Shown: positions 20,123 through 28,955 of the stretch, piece after piece
Layout of the letters: each line of letters begins with the position of its first letter
How positions within the stretch are numbered: the stretch's first letter is position 1
Assembly (NCBI RefSeq): GCF_003671765.1
Contig: NZ_QPIB01000041.1
Location: 92,290-156,289, forward strand
DNA length: 64,000 bases
DNA from: Xenophilus sp. E41
GTDB taxonomy: Bacteria > Pseudomonadota > Gammaproteobacteria > Burkholderiales > Burkholderiaceae_C
Reading direction: 5' to 3'
The notes under the pieces: model-generated
What the model was told of the DNA's origin: nothing
The model's database searches: none
What the model saw: the letters and a program-made list of their open reading frames with translations, nothing else
Translations under genes and position numbers: made by a program

Positions 20123-21162
20123 CGGCCGCGCCCTCCTCCCGCCCCGCGGCGCCGCTGCGCGTGCAGCGCCTGCCGCTGGCCCAGATCCTGGCCAGCGCCG
20201 GGCATGACCACGCACACGCCCCTTTCGCTGCGCTGACCTACGGCGTCGCCGGCCACGAACCCTGGATGACCGGCGTCGCCGCCCATGTGCTGCTCGAGCA
20301 CGAGCCGCTGGCCGACGTGTGGCAGGCCGGGCCGGCCGTGCAGTCCGGCACCACCGGGGTGGTGCGCTGGCGCACCGACGGCGACTGGCTGCTCGGCGTG
20401 GTCGACCTCAGCGAGGCCGACGAGGCCGGCGGCCTGGAACCGCTCGCACGGCGCGCCTACGGCAACGTGTTCGACGCGATGCGCCAGACCGGCTGCACCG
20501 AGCTGCTGCGCATCTGGAACTACCTGCCCCGCATCAACGCCGACGGCGGCGGGCTGGAACGCTACCGCCAGTTCAACGCCGGCCGGCAGCAGGCCTTCCT
20601 GGATGCCGGCGCGGCCGCTTTCGACGGTGCGCCGGCCGCCTGCGCGCTGGGCCTGCGCGACGGTGGCCTGTGCGTGCGCTTCCTGGCCGGCCGCGTGAAA
20701 GCGCTGCCGATCGAGAACCCGCGGCAGGTCTCGGCCTACCGCTACCCCGACCGCTACGGCCCGCGGGCCCCGACCTTCTCGCGCGCCGCGCTGGCGCCGC
20801 TGGGCGACGGCCAGGTCGCGCTCTTCGTCTCCGGCACCGCCAGCATCGTCGGCCACGAGACGGTGCACGTGGGCGACGTGCAAGCCCAGGTGGCCGAGAC
20901 GCTGACCAATCTGCACACCGTGGTCGGCGAAGCCAACGCCCGCACCACCGCGCGCTTCGCGCTGCAGGACACGGAACCGGTCGTCTATGTGCGGCACCCG
21001 GCCGATGCGCCGCGCATCCGCGCGCAGCTGGCGCAGGCGCTGGGCGAAGACTCGCGCTTCATGCGGCAGGCAGTCTTCCTCGAAGCCGACATCTGCCGGG
21101 CCGACCTGCTGGTCGAGATCGAGACGCACGGCACGGCGGCCGGGAGCCTGATCGCGTCATGA
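20119..21162 (+). CDS. Chorismatase (XanB2/FkbO/Hyg5 family)
   Basis: This enzyme splits chorismate to pyruvate plus a hydroxybenzoate or a dihydroxycyclohexadiene acid. In xanthomonadin loci XanB2 supplies 3- and 4-hydroxybenzoate as aryl starter. The 347-residue product (GTG start) shows the family signature IWNYLPRINA, then LERYRQFNAGRQQAFLDAG, and a C-terminal RidA-like half with FVSGTASIVGHETVHVGDVQ and QVAETLTNLHTVV. The start overlaps the previous stop and the end overlaps the acyltransferase start, so the four plus-arm genes are coupled. Product specificity (3- versus 4-hydroxybenzoate) is not predictable. Confidence 0.85.
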   Translation: MTAAPSSRPAAPLRVQRLPLAQILASAGHDHAHAPFAALTYGVAGHEPWMTGVAAHVLLEHEPLADVWQAGPAVQSGTTGVVRWRTDGDWLLGVVDLSEADEAGGLEPLARRAYGNVFDAMRQTGCTELLRIWNYLPRINADGGGLERYRQFNAGRQQAFLDAGAAAFDGAPAACALGLRDGGLCVRFLAGRVKALPIENPRQVSAYRYPDRYGPRAPTFSRAALAPLGDGQVALFVSGTASIVGHETVHVGDVQAQVAETLTNLHTVVGEANARTTARFALQDTEPVVYVRHPADAPRIRAQLAQALGEDSRFMRQAVFLEADICRADLLVEIETHGTAAGSLIAS

Positions 21163-21959
21163 CGCGGTCGCTCGGCCTCCTGAAGGCCATCCTCCTCGCG
21201 CCAGTGCTGTACGTGCTGCTGCTCGGCCTGGGCCTGGCGTCGCTGGCCTGGAACCTGGTCGCCATGGTGCTCTACCCGGTGCTGCCCACGGCGCGCGGCC
21301 GCGTGGTCGGCCGGGCGGGCATCGCCTACGGATACCGCGGCTTCTGGATCATCGCGTCGATGCTGGGCATGATGCGCATCGACGCGCGCTGCCTGGCGCC
21401 GCTGCGCGACGAGTCCGGGCTGGTGATCGTGGCCAACCACCCGACCATGCTCGACGCGCTGCTGCTGGTGGCGCACCTGCCGCGCAGCGCCTGCATCATG
21501 AAGGCGTCGCTGATGAAGAACGTGTTCCTCGGCGCCGGCGCGCGCCTGGCGCGCTACATCCGCAACGACTCGGCGCGCACCATGATCAAGCTGGCCGTCG
21601 CCGATCTGCGCGACGGTGGGCAGCTGGTGATCTTTCCCGAGGGCACGCGCACCGAAGGCGGCCCGCTCAACCCTTTCCGGCCCGGCGTGACGCTGATCGC
21701 CAAGATGGCGCAGGCGCCGATCCAGACCGTGTTCATCGACACCGACTCGCCCTACCTCGGCAAGGGCTGGCCCATCTGGCGCGTGCCGCCGCTGCCGATC
21801 GTGTTCAACCTGCGGCTGGGCGAGCGTTTCGCGCCCTCGCAGGACAGCGACGCGCTGCTGGCGCAACTCGAAAACTACTACCGCCACCATACGGAACCGC
21901 GCACAGGGCGTGCGCCCGCCACCGAATGCCAGAGCTCTCGCGCACCCACCTTGTCCTGA
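21159..21959 (+). CDS. PlsC-type acyltransferase
   Basis: The 266-residue product is an inner-membrane lysophosphatidate-type acyltransferase. A long hydrophobic N-terminus (ILLAPVLYVLLLGLGLASLA) is followed by the NHPTMLD box (the HX4D site), a middle basic region and the FPEGTRTEGG acyl-acceptor motif. In aryl polyene loci such enzymes are proposed to attach the polyene to a lipid carrier. The start overlaps the chorismatase stop by ATGA and the last 34 bases overlap the glycosyltransferase gene. Confidence 0.85.
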   Translation: MTRSLGLLKAILLAPVLYVLLLGLGLASLAWNLVAMVLYPVLPTARGRVVGRAGIAYGYRGFWIIASMLGMMRIDARCLAPLRDESGLVIVANHPTMLDALLLVAHLPRSACIMKASLMKNVFLGAGARLARYIRNDSARTMIKLAVADLRDGGQLVIFPEGTRTEGGPLNPFRPGVTLIAKMAQAPIQTVFIDTDSPYLGKGWPIWRVPPLPIVFNLRLGERFAPSQDSDALLAQLENYYRHHTEPRTGRAPATECQSSRAPTLS

Positions 21960-22702
21960 TCCCCAGCTACAACACCGGCGAGCGCCTGTTCTCCACCGTC
22001 GCCGGTGCGCGAGCGCAGTGGGGCCCGGTGTGGGTGGTGGTGGACGGCAGCACCGACGGCACTGGCGAGCGCCTGGCGGCGCAGGCCGAAGGCGATGCCG
22101 GCCTGCGGGTGTGGTGCCTGCCCGAGAACCAGGGCAAGGGTGCGGCCGTGATGCATGGTCTGCGCACGGCCCTGGCCGAGGGCTACACGCATGCGCTGAC
22201 GATGGACTCGGATGGCCAGCATCCGGCCGACCTGATCTCGGCCTTTATGCAGGCGTCGACGGCACGGCCCGAGACGATGGTCCTGGGCCGCCCGGTGTTC
22301 GACGCCAGCGCGCCGCTGCTGAGGGTGCGCGGGCGCAAGGTGTCCAACGGCTGGACGCAGCTGGAGACGCTCTTCGCGGGCATCGGCGATTCGCTCTACG
22401 GTTTTCGCGTGTACCCGATCGCCGAGCTGCTGGCGGTGATGGAGAAGCAGCCCTGGATGCGCCGCTTCGACTTCGACACCGAGGCCGTGGTTCGGCTGGC
22501 CTGGCGCGGGGTGAAGCCCGTGAACATCGACGCGCCGGTGAAGTACCTGAGCGCGGAGGAAGGCGGCGTGTCGCACTTCCGCTATGGGCGCGACAACGTG
22601 CTGCTGACGTGGATGCACACGCGGCTCATGGTCGAGTTCGTGCTGCGGCTGCCGGGGTTGCTGGTCCGGCGGCTGTTGAAGAAGCCACCGTTCCAGGACT
22701 GA
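21926..22702 (+). CDS. Family 2 glycosyltransferase of the aryl polyene cluster
   Basis: The 258-residue product has the GT-A fold: LVLIPSYNTGERLFSTVAG, VVDGSTDGTGERLA, NQGKGAAVMHGL and the metal-binding TMDSDGQHP. The C-terminal part has aromatic and basic residues (RRFDFDTEAVVRLA), as in dolichol-phosphate-mannose-like enzymes. It ends the plus arm; no membrane helix is obvious. The likely role is glycosylation of the polyene lipid, inferred from position. It overlaps the acyltransferase by 34 bases, which supports coupling. Confidence 0.85.
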   Translation: MPELSRTHLVLIPSYNTGERLFSTVAGARAQWGPVWVVVDGSTDGTGERLAAQAEGDAGLRVWCLPENQGKGAAVMHGLRTALAEGYTHALTMDSDGQHPADLISAFMQASTARPETMVLGRPVFDASAPLLRVRGRKVSNGWTQLETLFAGIGDSLYGFRVYPIAELLAVMEKQPWMRRFDFDTEAVVRLAWRGVKPVNIDAPVKYLSAEEGGVSHFRYGRDNVLLTWMHTRLMVEFVLRLPGLLVRRLLKKPPFQD

Positions 22703-23143
22703 TTCGCCTGTCTTGGGAATCGTCACGTTTGTGACGAGTTTGGCTGGAGCGCACGGCTGGCCTGGGCTGGCGGGCGATTGCGCTTTTTGCTTTTCTGTGG
22801 GCTTTGAGGGGGTTCGGGCGCTGTGGGCCTGAACCCGGACGGCGGCGCCGGTGTGCGTTCTCCGGCTCAGGCTCGCGCTGACCGTCGTGCGGCACGACGG
22901 ATGTGCTCGCCTGGCATCGACGCGCCTTGGGCACTGCACGGCGCCGCGAATGGCGCCTGCGCCCGCACACCGGCACCACCGGCCTGGACCGGGCGCGCGA
23001 TCGGCCGGCATGGGGCGGGCGCGCTTGGTTCAGGCAGCTCTGTTCTGCCGCCGACCCTGCCCCATCCGTTTCGCGGCCGCCGCCAGCGCACCAGCCCATC
23101 GTGCCGGCCGATCAAACACAGCCCAACAACAAGCCGCCAGCCC
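22703..23143. other. Gene-free 441-base spacer between the two arms of the pigment cluster
   Basis: No convincing gene is present in either direction; all frames have shadow-like composition and no ketosynthase remnant is visible. It contains an imperfect hairpin at 22810-22836 (GGGTTC...GAACCC) without a U-tract on either strand, and a G/T-rich stretch at about 22780-22815. A segment near 22730 (TGTGACGAGTTTGGCTGGAG) resembles one near 42887, possibly a remnant repeat. The two arms converge here. Confidence 0.6.
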
Positions 23144-23878
23144 TTACACCATCCCGCCGTTGATCGAAATCACCTGCCCCGTGATGTACGCCGCCTCCGG
23201 CCCGGCGAGGAAGCCAGCCAGCGCCGCGACTTCCTCCGGCGTGCCCGCGCGCTTGACCGGCACCAGCTGCTGGATCAACGCCGGGTCGAACACCGCATCG
23301 GCCATGGGCGACGCGATGATCCCCGGCGCGATGGCGTTCACCGTCACGCCGCGCGGCGCCACCTCGAGCGACAAGGCCTTGGTCGCGCTGTTGAGCGCCC
23401 CCTTGGCAGCGGCGTAGTTCACCTGGCCCTTGTTGCCGGTGATCGCCGCCACCGACGAGATGTTGATGATGCGGCCCCAGCGCGTGCGCAGCATCGGCAG
23501 CAGCAAGGGCTGCGTCACGCGGAAGAAGCCGTTCAGCGACACGTCGATCACCTTGTGCCACTGCTCGGCGCGCATGCCGGGCATCACCGCGTCGTCGTGC
23601 ACGCCGGCGTTGTTCACCAGCACCTGCACCGGGCCTGCTTCGAGGATGCGCGCGCAGGCCTGGGCCGTGCCCTCGTCGCTCGTCAGGTCGAAGACATGGC
23701 ACTCGGCTTGGCCGCCCGAAGCGGCAATGCGCGCAGCCAGCGCCTCGATGGCGTCACGCCGGCCGTTGGCGTGCAGCAGCACGGTGGCGCCGTCGCGCGC
23801 CAGGCGCTCGGCGATGGCCGAGCCGAGGGCGCCGCTGGCACCGGTGACGAGGGCGCGTTTGCCTTGGAGTGAGGTCAT
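23144..23878 (-). CDS. 3-oxoacyl-ACP reductase (FabG-like) of the aryl polyene cluster
   Basis: This short-chain dehydrogenase of 244 residues is predicted to reduce the 3-keto intermediate of the growing polyene with NADPH. It has ALVTGASGALGSAIAERLA (cofactor motif), LVNNAGVHDD, the catalytic Ser in INISSVAAITGNKGQVNYAAAKGAL (YxxxK present) and APGIIASPMADAV. It is the last gene of the minus arm, 20 bases after the dehydratase. Whether it serves only the pigment or also fatty acid synthesis is not known, but the position favours the pigment. Confidence 0.88.
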   Translation of the reverse strand: MTSLQGKRALVTGASGALGSAIAERLARDGATVLLHANGRRDAIEALAARIAASGGQAECHVFDLTSDEGTAQACARILEAGPVQVLVNNAGVHDDAVMPGMRAEQWHKVIDVSLNGFFRVTQPLLLPMLRTRWGRIINISSVAAITGNKGQVNYAAAKGALNSATKALSLEVAPRGVTVNAIAPGIIASPMADAVFDPALIQQLVPVKRAGTPEEVAALAGFLAGPEAAYITGQVISINGGMV

Positions 23879-23898
23879 GGGGGCTGGTCCGGACAGGT

Positions 23899-24360
23899 TC
23901 AGGATGCCGCGGGCAGCGGCGTGTTGAGGACGACCACCGCGCGGCCGTCGGCCACGGGGCGGCCCGCGCCGTCTTCGACGCGGAAGGCATACATCACCTG
24001 GTTCACGTCGCCCGACAGGCGCTCGGCATGCAGGTGCAGCGGGGCCGGCCGGTCGTCGAAGCGGGCGCCGTGCAGCCGCACGTTGCGCGTACTGGCCAGG
24101 AAACCGGCCGAGGGCTCGCTGCCCTCGGCGGCGAGCAGGCCGCCGTGCAGGGCCATCGCCTGGGCGGCGAACTCGATGGCGCAGGCGCTCATCAGGCCGC
24201 TGGCGGTGCGCAGCGGATTGGCCGGGTCGGCATGGCGCGCCGTCGTGCAGTGGATGGACTGGGCGTCCCAGCGTTCGAGCCGGTCGAGCAGGCACATGTC
24301 GCCGCTGTGCGGGATGCGCGCGGCGATGCCGGCGCGCTCGAGGGTCTGGGGAGCGGTCAT
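23899..24360 (-). CDS. Hotdog-fold 3-hydroxyacyl-ACP dehydratase (ApeP/XanH-like)
   Basis: The 153-residue product has the compact hotdog layout of aryl polyene dehydratases: IPHSGDMCLLDRLERWD, the catalytic histidine-containing start, LMSACAIEFAAQAMALHGGLL as the central helix, and a C-terminal sheet with VEDGAGRPVADGRAVVVLN. Its role would be to dehydrate 3-hydroxyacyl thioesters to the trans double bonds of the polyene. The start at 24360 overlaps the methyltransferase stop by ATGA. Confidence 0.8.
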   Translation of the reverse strand: MTAPQTLERAGIAARIPHSGDMCLLDRLERWDAQSIHCTTARHADPANPLRTASGLMSACAIEFAAQAMALHGGLLAAEGSEPSAGFLASTRNVRLHGARFDDRPAPLHLHAERLSGDVNQVMYAFRVEDGAGRPVADGRAVVVLNTPLPAAS

Positions 24361-25130
24361 GTCGTCGAATCCTCGATGTCGGCCACCAGCAGCACGTTGG
24401 CGAAGGGCGTGCCTTCGCTCATCGGCATGGGTTGCACGGAAAAACCCAGGCGCTGGAGCAGCGCGATCCATTCGTCCAGGGTGCGGCCCCAGGTCGGCGA
24501 TACCTTGTGGCCGCGGATGCGCGTCACCGTGCGGTCGACCCACTGGCTGATGGCGAAGCCACGCTTGCTGGCCGCATCGCCCACCCTCAGCAGCAGGCGG
24601 CCGGGCACGGTTCGTTCAGATGCGCCGCGCAGCAAGGCGTCGCGCAGGCGCAGCAGCACGCCCTCCTGCGCGGCCAGGTCGACGTAATGCAGCACGTCGA
24701 GGATCACCACCACGTCGCAGGCCGGGAACTCGGCCGTGCACATGTTGCCGCACACGATGGTCGGCAAGGGCCGGATGTGGCCCACGGACTTCTGCGCCCG
24801 CGCCACGTCGCGCGGCATGAGCTCGATGCCGGTGTAGACCGGCGACGGCGGCGTCGCGGCCCAGCCCTGCGGCCAACGCCCGGCGCGTTGCATGCCGGCC
24901 ATGCTGTGCAGCAGGTTGGCGAACAGGCTCTGGCCCGAGCCGATGTCGAGCATGCGCGGCCGCCCGGGGCCGATCAGGCCACGCGACACGATGCCGCGGA
25001 AGGCCGGGTCGTAGCCCAGCTTGCCGCGCGCGAAATGCCAGGCGAAATTGCCGCCCTGCTTGTACGGGGCGCTGGCCTGGTCGTGCAGTTCCCGCCAGGC
25101 GGCGTCGGGGGTGAGGATGGCGGTCGTCAT
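24357..25130 (-). CDS. SAM-dependent methyltransferase of the aryl polyene cluster
   Basis: The 257-residue class I methyltransferase has MLDIGSGQSLFANLLHSMAG (motif I), GIELMPRDVARAQK (motif II region) and CDVVVILDVLHYVD (motif IV/post). A second basic helical part follows. Comparable genes in aryl polyene loci are proposed to O- or C-methylate the aryl head. The target is unknown. It is translationally coupled to both neighbours through overlaps. Confidence 0.78.
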   Translation of the reverse strand: MTTAILTPDAAWRELHDQASAPYKQGGNFAWHFARGKLGYDPAFRGIVSRGLIGPGRPRMLDIGSGQSLFANLLHSMAGMQRAGRWPQGWAATPPSPVYTGIELMPRDVARAQKSVGHIRPLPTIVCGNMCTAEFPACDVVVILDVLHYVDLAAQEGVLLRLRDALLRGASERTVPGRLLLRVGDAASKRGFAISQWVDRTVTRIRGHKVSPTWGRTLDEWIALLQRLGFSVQPMPMSEGTPFANVLLVADIEDSTT

Positions 25131-25954
25131 TGGGTTTCTCTCAGCGCCTCGGGCAGCGTCACCGAGCGCAGGCCCTCGGCGCTCAGACGCGCGAGCAGCG
25201 GCGGCAGCACTTCCAGCACCACGGGCCGGCCCGCCGCAGTACGTGCGGCGTTGCCGTCGTGCAGCAGCAGGATGTCGCCGGCCGCCATCCCGCGGGTCAG
25301 ACGCGCCAGCACCTTGGACGCATCGCCCTCGCGCGTGTCGAAGCCGCGGCGCGTCCAGCTCACCAGTGTGAGGCCGAGCCGATGCAGCACCGGCGCGAGA
25401 AAGGGGTTGCGCAAGCCGGCCGGTGCGCGGAAGCAGCGTGGGCGCTGCCCGGTGACCGCCTCCAGCATCTGCTGGGCGCGCTCGATCTCCGTGGCGTAGC
25501 CGCGCGGGCCGAGGAAGGAGAAGTCGTGCCGGTGCCGCGCCGTGTGGTTCTGGATGCTGTGGCCGCGCGCCACGATGTCCCGCGCCAGTTCCGGGTGCGC
25601 CTGCACGCGCTCGGCGATGCAGAAGAAGGTGGCTTTGTGCCCGGCCGCATCGAGCAGGTCGAGCACCGCGGGCGTCACCGCCGGCTCGGGCCCGTCGTCG
25701 ATGGTCAGGGCCACCTGGCGACGCGCGACGGCCGCAGCGGGCAGGCGCGTGATGTTTTCGCCCAACCAGTGGCTGCGCGGCGTGAGCCCGATGGCGGTAA
25801 TTGCCACATGGTTGAGCACGACCGCCGCGAGCGCCCACGGCCACAGCGACGGCGCAACCACCACCGCCGCCAGCGCCGCCAGGTGCAGCACCGCGCTGGC
25901 GCGCACGAAGGGCGGCAGCCGCCATGGCGCCGGGCGACGGGCGGCGGTGCTCAT
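25127..25954 (-). CDS. Membrane-anchored polysaccharide deacetylase-like protein
   Basis: The 275-residue product has an N-terminal region with hydrophobic helices (LHLAALAAVVVAPSLWPWAL) and a NodB-fold domain with VALTIDDGPEPAVTPAVLDL (the DD of the metal site), HSIQNHTARHRH (the H-x3-5-H pair) and FRAPAGLRNPF. It could be a carbohydrate esterase acting on a glycan or a sugar of the pigment. It lies inside the pigment arm, overlapping both the methyltransferase and the MMPL gene, so it is an integral gene and not a chance neighbour. The substrate is unknown. Confidence 0.82.
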   Translation of the reverse strand: MSTAARRPAPWRLPPFVRASAVLHLAALAAVVVAPSLWPWALAAVVLNHVAITAIGLTPRSHWLGENITRLPAAAVARRQVALTIDDGPEPAVTPAVLDLLDAAGHKATFFCIAERVQAHPELARDIVARGHSIQNHTARHRHDFSFLGPRGYATEIERAQQMLEAVTGQRPRCFRAPAGLRNPFLAPVLHRLGLTLVSWTRRGFDTREGDASKVLARLTRGMAAGDILLLHDGNAARTAAGRPVVLEVLPPLLARLSAEGLRSVTLPEALRETQ

Positions 25955-28362
25955 GCCACCTCCTTCACGGCACTGGTCGATGCCCTGCCCGTGCGGGCGA
26001 AGGCGGCCGAAAGCAGCAGCGCCAGCAAGGCCCCGGGCGCCACCACCTGCCCGATCGCCGACAGCGACGGGATGGCCGAGATGGCGATCAGGGTGAAGGA
26101 CACCACCGTCGTGAGGTTGGCCAGCATGAGCGAGGCCAGCGTGTCCTCGTCGGCATGGCCGGTCACCTGCAACTGGTCGAAGAAGAGCGCGTAGTTCGAG
26201 CCGACGGCAACCACCAGCAGCAACCCGACCAGGTGCAGGATGCTCAAGGCCATGTGCATTGCCGCCATGGCGCCCAGCGTGAGCACCACCGCCACCACCA
26301 GCGGCAGGCAGACGGCGAAGAGCCGCCGCGCCGAGCGCAGCCAAATACCCAGCAGCACCACCACGGCGAGCGCGCCCAGGGCCACCTGGACGAAGGCGTC
26401 GTGCAGGTAGCGGTCGTAGAGGTCGCCCAACTCCTGGCCGACGTCGGCCACCGTCACCTCGGGCAGGCCTGCCAATGCGGCCACCACCTTCGCATGCTCG
26501 AACCTGGGCCCGGTGTGCAGCGACAGCATCGCTGCCCAGCCGCCGCCGGGCCGCTCGAACAGCAGCGCATTGGTCACCGCATCGAGCGGACCCGCCGCCA
26601 TGTCCTTCAGGCCGACCGGCTGGCGCGTGCGCGCCTTCTCGATCTCGGCCACGAAGGGTGCCAGGCGCTGCGCCGACAGCGGCAGGTCGGTCGTGGCTTC
26701 GGCCAAACGAGCGCGCAGCGTGTCGGCATCGGGCAGCGCCTCCAGCCGGCGCGCCTGGGTCTGCTGGCTGGGCAGGAAGCGCGTGACCGTGTCGTAGCCC
26801 AGCAGCTCGCCGCTGTCGACCAGCTTGTCCAAACGCGCGCCCGCGGCCTCGGCGTTGCGCAGCGCAGCCTCGACGGTGTCGCCGTAGGCCACCACCAGCG
26901 TCGCGGCTTCGCTGGCACCGATATCGTTGCGCAGGCTCTCGTCCAGCAGCTGCGCGGAGCGCGGCACCGGGCTCATCGAGCTGAGCTTGGCGCGCCACAG
27001 CTCCTGGCCCTGCCACACGACCAACGCCGCCGCCGCCACACCCAGCGCCATGAGCGGCAGGCGCAAACGGGGCAGCGCGTGGACGATGGCGCCCGCCACC
27101 TGCGCCATGTAGCGGCGCAGGCCCTTTCCGGTGGCGCCGTTGGGCGCCAGCACCGGCAGCACGTAGCGCGTGGCCAGGGCCGCGGCCACCAGGCCCGCGA
27201 TGGAGAACACGCCCAGCTGCGCCAGGCCCGGGAAGCCCGAGAAGACCAGCGCCGCGAAGCCGCACACCGAGGTCAGCAGGCCCAGGCGCACCGTGGGCCA
27301 GTGCACGTCGCGCCAGCGCTGCCAGCCGGCCAGCCCGGCGCGTTCGGTCGCGACCTGCCGCGCCTGGATCAGGTAGTAGATCGCGTAGTCGACCGTCTCG
27401 CCGATCAGCGTGCTGCCGAAGCCCATCGTCAGGCCGTGCACGTTGCCGAAGACCAGGCTCACGCTGGCGGTGCCGGCGACCACGCCGGTCGCCACCGGCA
27501 GCAGCGCCAGCGCCAGTGCCCGCAGCGACGCGAAGGCCAGCAGCAGCAGGCCGCTCATGACGATGGCGCCGACGACGGCGAGGTGGATCGCTTCCGACTT
27601 GATGCTGTCGCGGCTCTGCACCGAGAACACCGCCGTGCCGCTCATCAGCAGCCTCGGCGCCTGGGCGCCCTGCCCCTTCGCGCCGGCGGCGGCCTCGGCG
27701 AAGGCGCCGTGCACGCGCGCGATGGCCGCGGCCTGCGCATCGAGGTCGCCGCCGGCCGCGCGGGTGCTGGCCAGAAGCAGCGCGCGCGGCGCCTCGCGCG
27801 CGACCCACACGCCCTCGTCGGTGCGCGGCGCCGTGGGCGGGATCAGCGCCTCGGCGATGCGTGCGGCCTCGCCAGTCGGGTCGCGGTCGAGCAAGGGTTT
27901 GAAGGCGTTGCCCGCAGGCGTGCCCAGCAGCGAGAGCGTGTCGAGGATCGCGTCGCGCAGGCCCTCGGTCGTGAAGCGCGCGGGCGTGACGTCGGGCGAC
28001 AGCTGGTAGCGGTGGTCGAAGACCCAGGTGCCGGCGTCCTTCCACTCGGTGGTGTCGCCGTTCTGCACCTGGTCGAACAGGCCGCTGGCGCGCAGCTTGC
28101 GGCCCATCTCGCGCGAGACCTGGGCCCGGTCGGCCGCGTCCTGCCCGCCTTCGATGCCGATGAACAGCGTGCGCGACGCGATGCCGCTTTGCAGCTGCTC
28201 GATCAGCATGCGCTGCTTGGCGTCGGGACTGGCCGGCAGAAAGGCCGAGAGGTCGGCACTGAAGTGCGAACGCGCGATCACGCCGGCGCCCGCCAGCAGC
28301 AGGAGCAGCCAGATGCCCAGCGCCAGCCAGCGATGCCGCGGCCCTGCCGCCGTCACGCTCAT
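25951..28362 (-). CDS. MMPL-family lipid/pigment exporter (XanF-like)
   Basis: The 803-residue RND-superfamily protein has the duplicated MMPL plan: helix 1 (LALGIWLLLLLAGAGVIA), a periplasmic domain at about residues 45-245, five helices, a second long periplasmic domain and five C-terminal helices. Mid-protein helices show GAIVMSGLLLLAFASLRAL and the end TVVSFTLIAISAIPSLSAIG. Such proteins export aryl polyene lipids toward the outer membrane. It overlaps the deacetylase and the LolA-like gene, with which it is likely to act. Confidence 0.87.
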   Translation of the reverse strand: MSVTAAGPRHRWLALGIWLLLLLAGAGVIARSHFSADLSAFLPASPDAKQRMLIEQLQSGIASRTLFIGIEGGQDAADRAQVSREMGRKLRASGLFDQVQNGDTTEWKDAGTWVFDHRYQLSPDVTPARFTTEGLRDAILDTLSLLGTPAGNAFKPLLDRDPTGEAARIAEALIPPTAPRTDEGVWVAREAPRALLLASTRAAGGDLDAQAAAIARVHGAFAEAAAGAKGQGAQAPRLLMSGTAVFSVQSRDSIKSEAIHLAVVGAIVMSGLLLLAFASLRALALALLPVATGVVAGTASVSLVFGNVHGLTMGFGSTLIGETVDYAIYYLIQARQVATERAGLAGWQRWRDVHWPTVRLGLLTSVCGFAALVFSGFPGLAQLGVFSIAGLVAAALATRYVLPVLAPNGATGKGLRRYMAQVAGAIVHALPRLRLPLMALGVAAAALVVWQGQELWRAKLSSMSPVPRSAQLLDESLRNDIGASEAATLVVAYGDTVEAALRNAEAAGARLDKLVDSGELLGYDTVTRFLPSQQTQARRLEALPDADTLRARLAEATTDLPLSAQRLAPFVAEIEKARTRQPVGLKDMAAGPLDAVTNALLFERPGGGWAAMLSLHTGPRFEHAKVVAALAGLPEVTVADVGQELGDLYDRYLHDAFVQVALGALAVVVLLGIWLRSARRLFAVCLPLVVAVVLTLGAMAAMHMALSILHLVGLLLVVAVGSNYALFFDQLQVTGHADEDTLASLMLANLTTVVSFTLIAISAIPSLSAIGQVVAPGALLALLLSAAFARTGRASTSAVKEVA

Positions 28363-28955
28363 GGCGCCGCGCGCCCCGGCACGATGGTCATCACGGACCG
28401 GTCACCGCCGACGAATTCCATCTCGACGCCCTGCAGCTCGCCGGCGCGCCCGCTCAGGCGCAGGCTGCGGATCTGGCGCCCGAGCGCGGGATCGAGGGGC
28501 GCGAGGTCGAGCGTCCAGTCCTTGGCGTCGCCCTTCAGGTCGGTGCGGAAGTAGCGCTGCAGCAGCGTGGAATTGCCGCTGAGCGCGCCGCGCATCGCCT
28601 CCACCAGCCCGGCCAGCTCGGGCATGCTGTCCAGCGTGGTGGTGCGCGTGCGGCCCCCACGCTGCAGCACCAGCGCATTGCCTTCGACCGACATCGACTC
28701 GGGCCGCGGGCTCAGCGTGCGTCGCACCAGCTTGTCGGGCGGCACGAAGCTCAGCGTGCCGCTGGACGCGAGCGGGCCGTCGATGCCGCGCACGTAGCGC
28801 TGCTCGGTGAAGCGCGCCTCGCCGTTCTTCTGCTGGGCCAGCAGGCCCATCAGGTCCTTGACCTCGAAGGCCCAGGCGCCGGTCGCCGGCACCCAGGCCG
28901 CCAGGGCCAACAGGGCGGCGGCGCACCAGGTTCGTGGGCGGCGGCTACTGCGCAT
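28359..28955 (-). CDS. LolA-like periplasmic carrier of the aryl polyene cluster
   Basis: The 198-residue product has a signal peptide (ALLALAAWVPATGAWA before FEVKDL) and a LolA/LolB-like half-barrel. It includes FTEQRYVRGIDGPLASSGTL, a pattern typical of carriers in pigment loci. It is predicted to ferry the polyene lipid through the periplasm. The start at 28955 is chosen because upstream residues would run into the acyltransferase C-terminus; the 11-base overlap is normal here. The more familiar LolA for lipoproteins is a separate family member. Confidence 0.82.
   Translation of the reverse strand: MRSSRRPRTWCAAALLALAAWVPATGAWAFEVKDLMGLLAQQKNGEARFTEQRYVRGIDGPLASSGTLSFVPPDKLVRRTLSPRPESMSVEGNALVLQRGGRTRTTTLDSMPELAGLVEAMRGALSGNSTLLQRYFRTDLKGDAKDWTLDLAPLDPALGRQIRSLRLSGRAGELQGVEMEFVGGDRSVMTIVPGRAAP

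Noticed and set aside
22703..23143. A broken ketosynthase in the gap of the pigment cluster
   Set aside because: No KAS motif or recognisable fragment was found in any frame.
25127..28045. A 972-residue minus-strand frame
   Set aside because: Only its C-terminal part (25127-25954) is a real deacetylase; the rest is a shadow of the MMPL gene.
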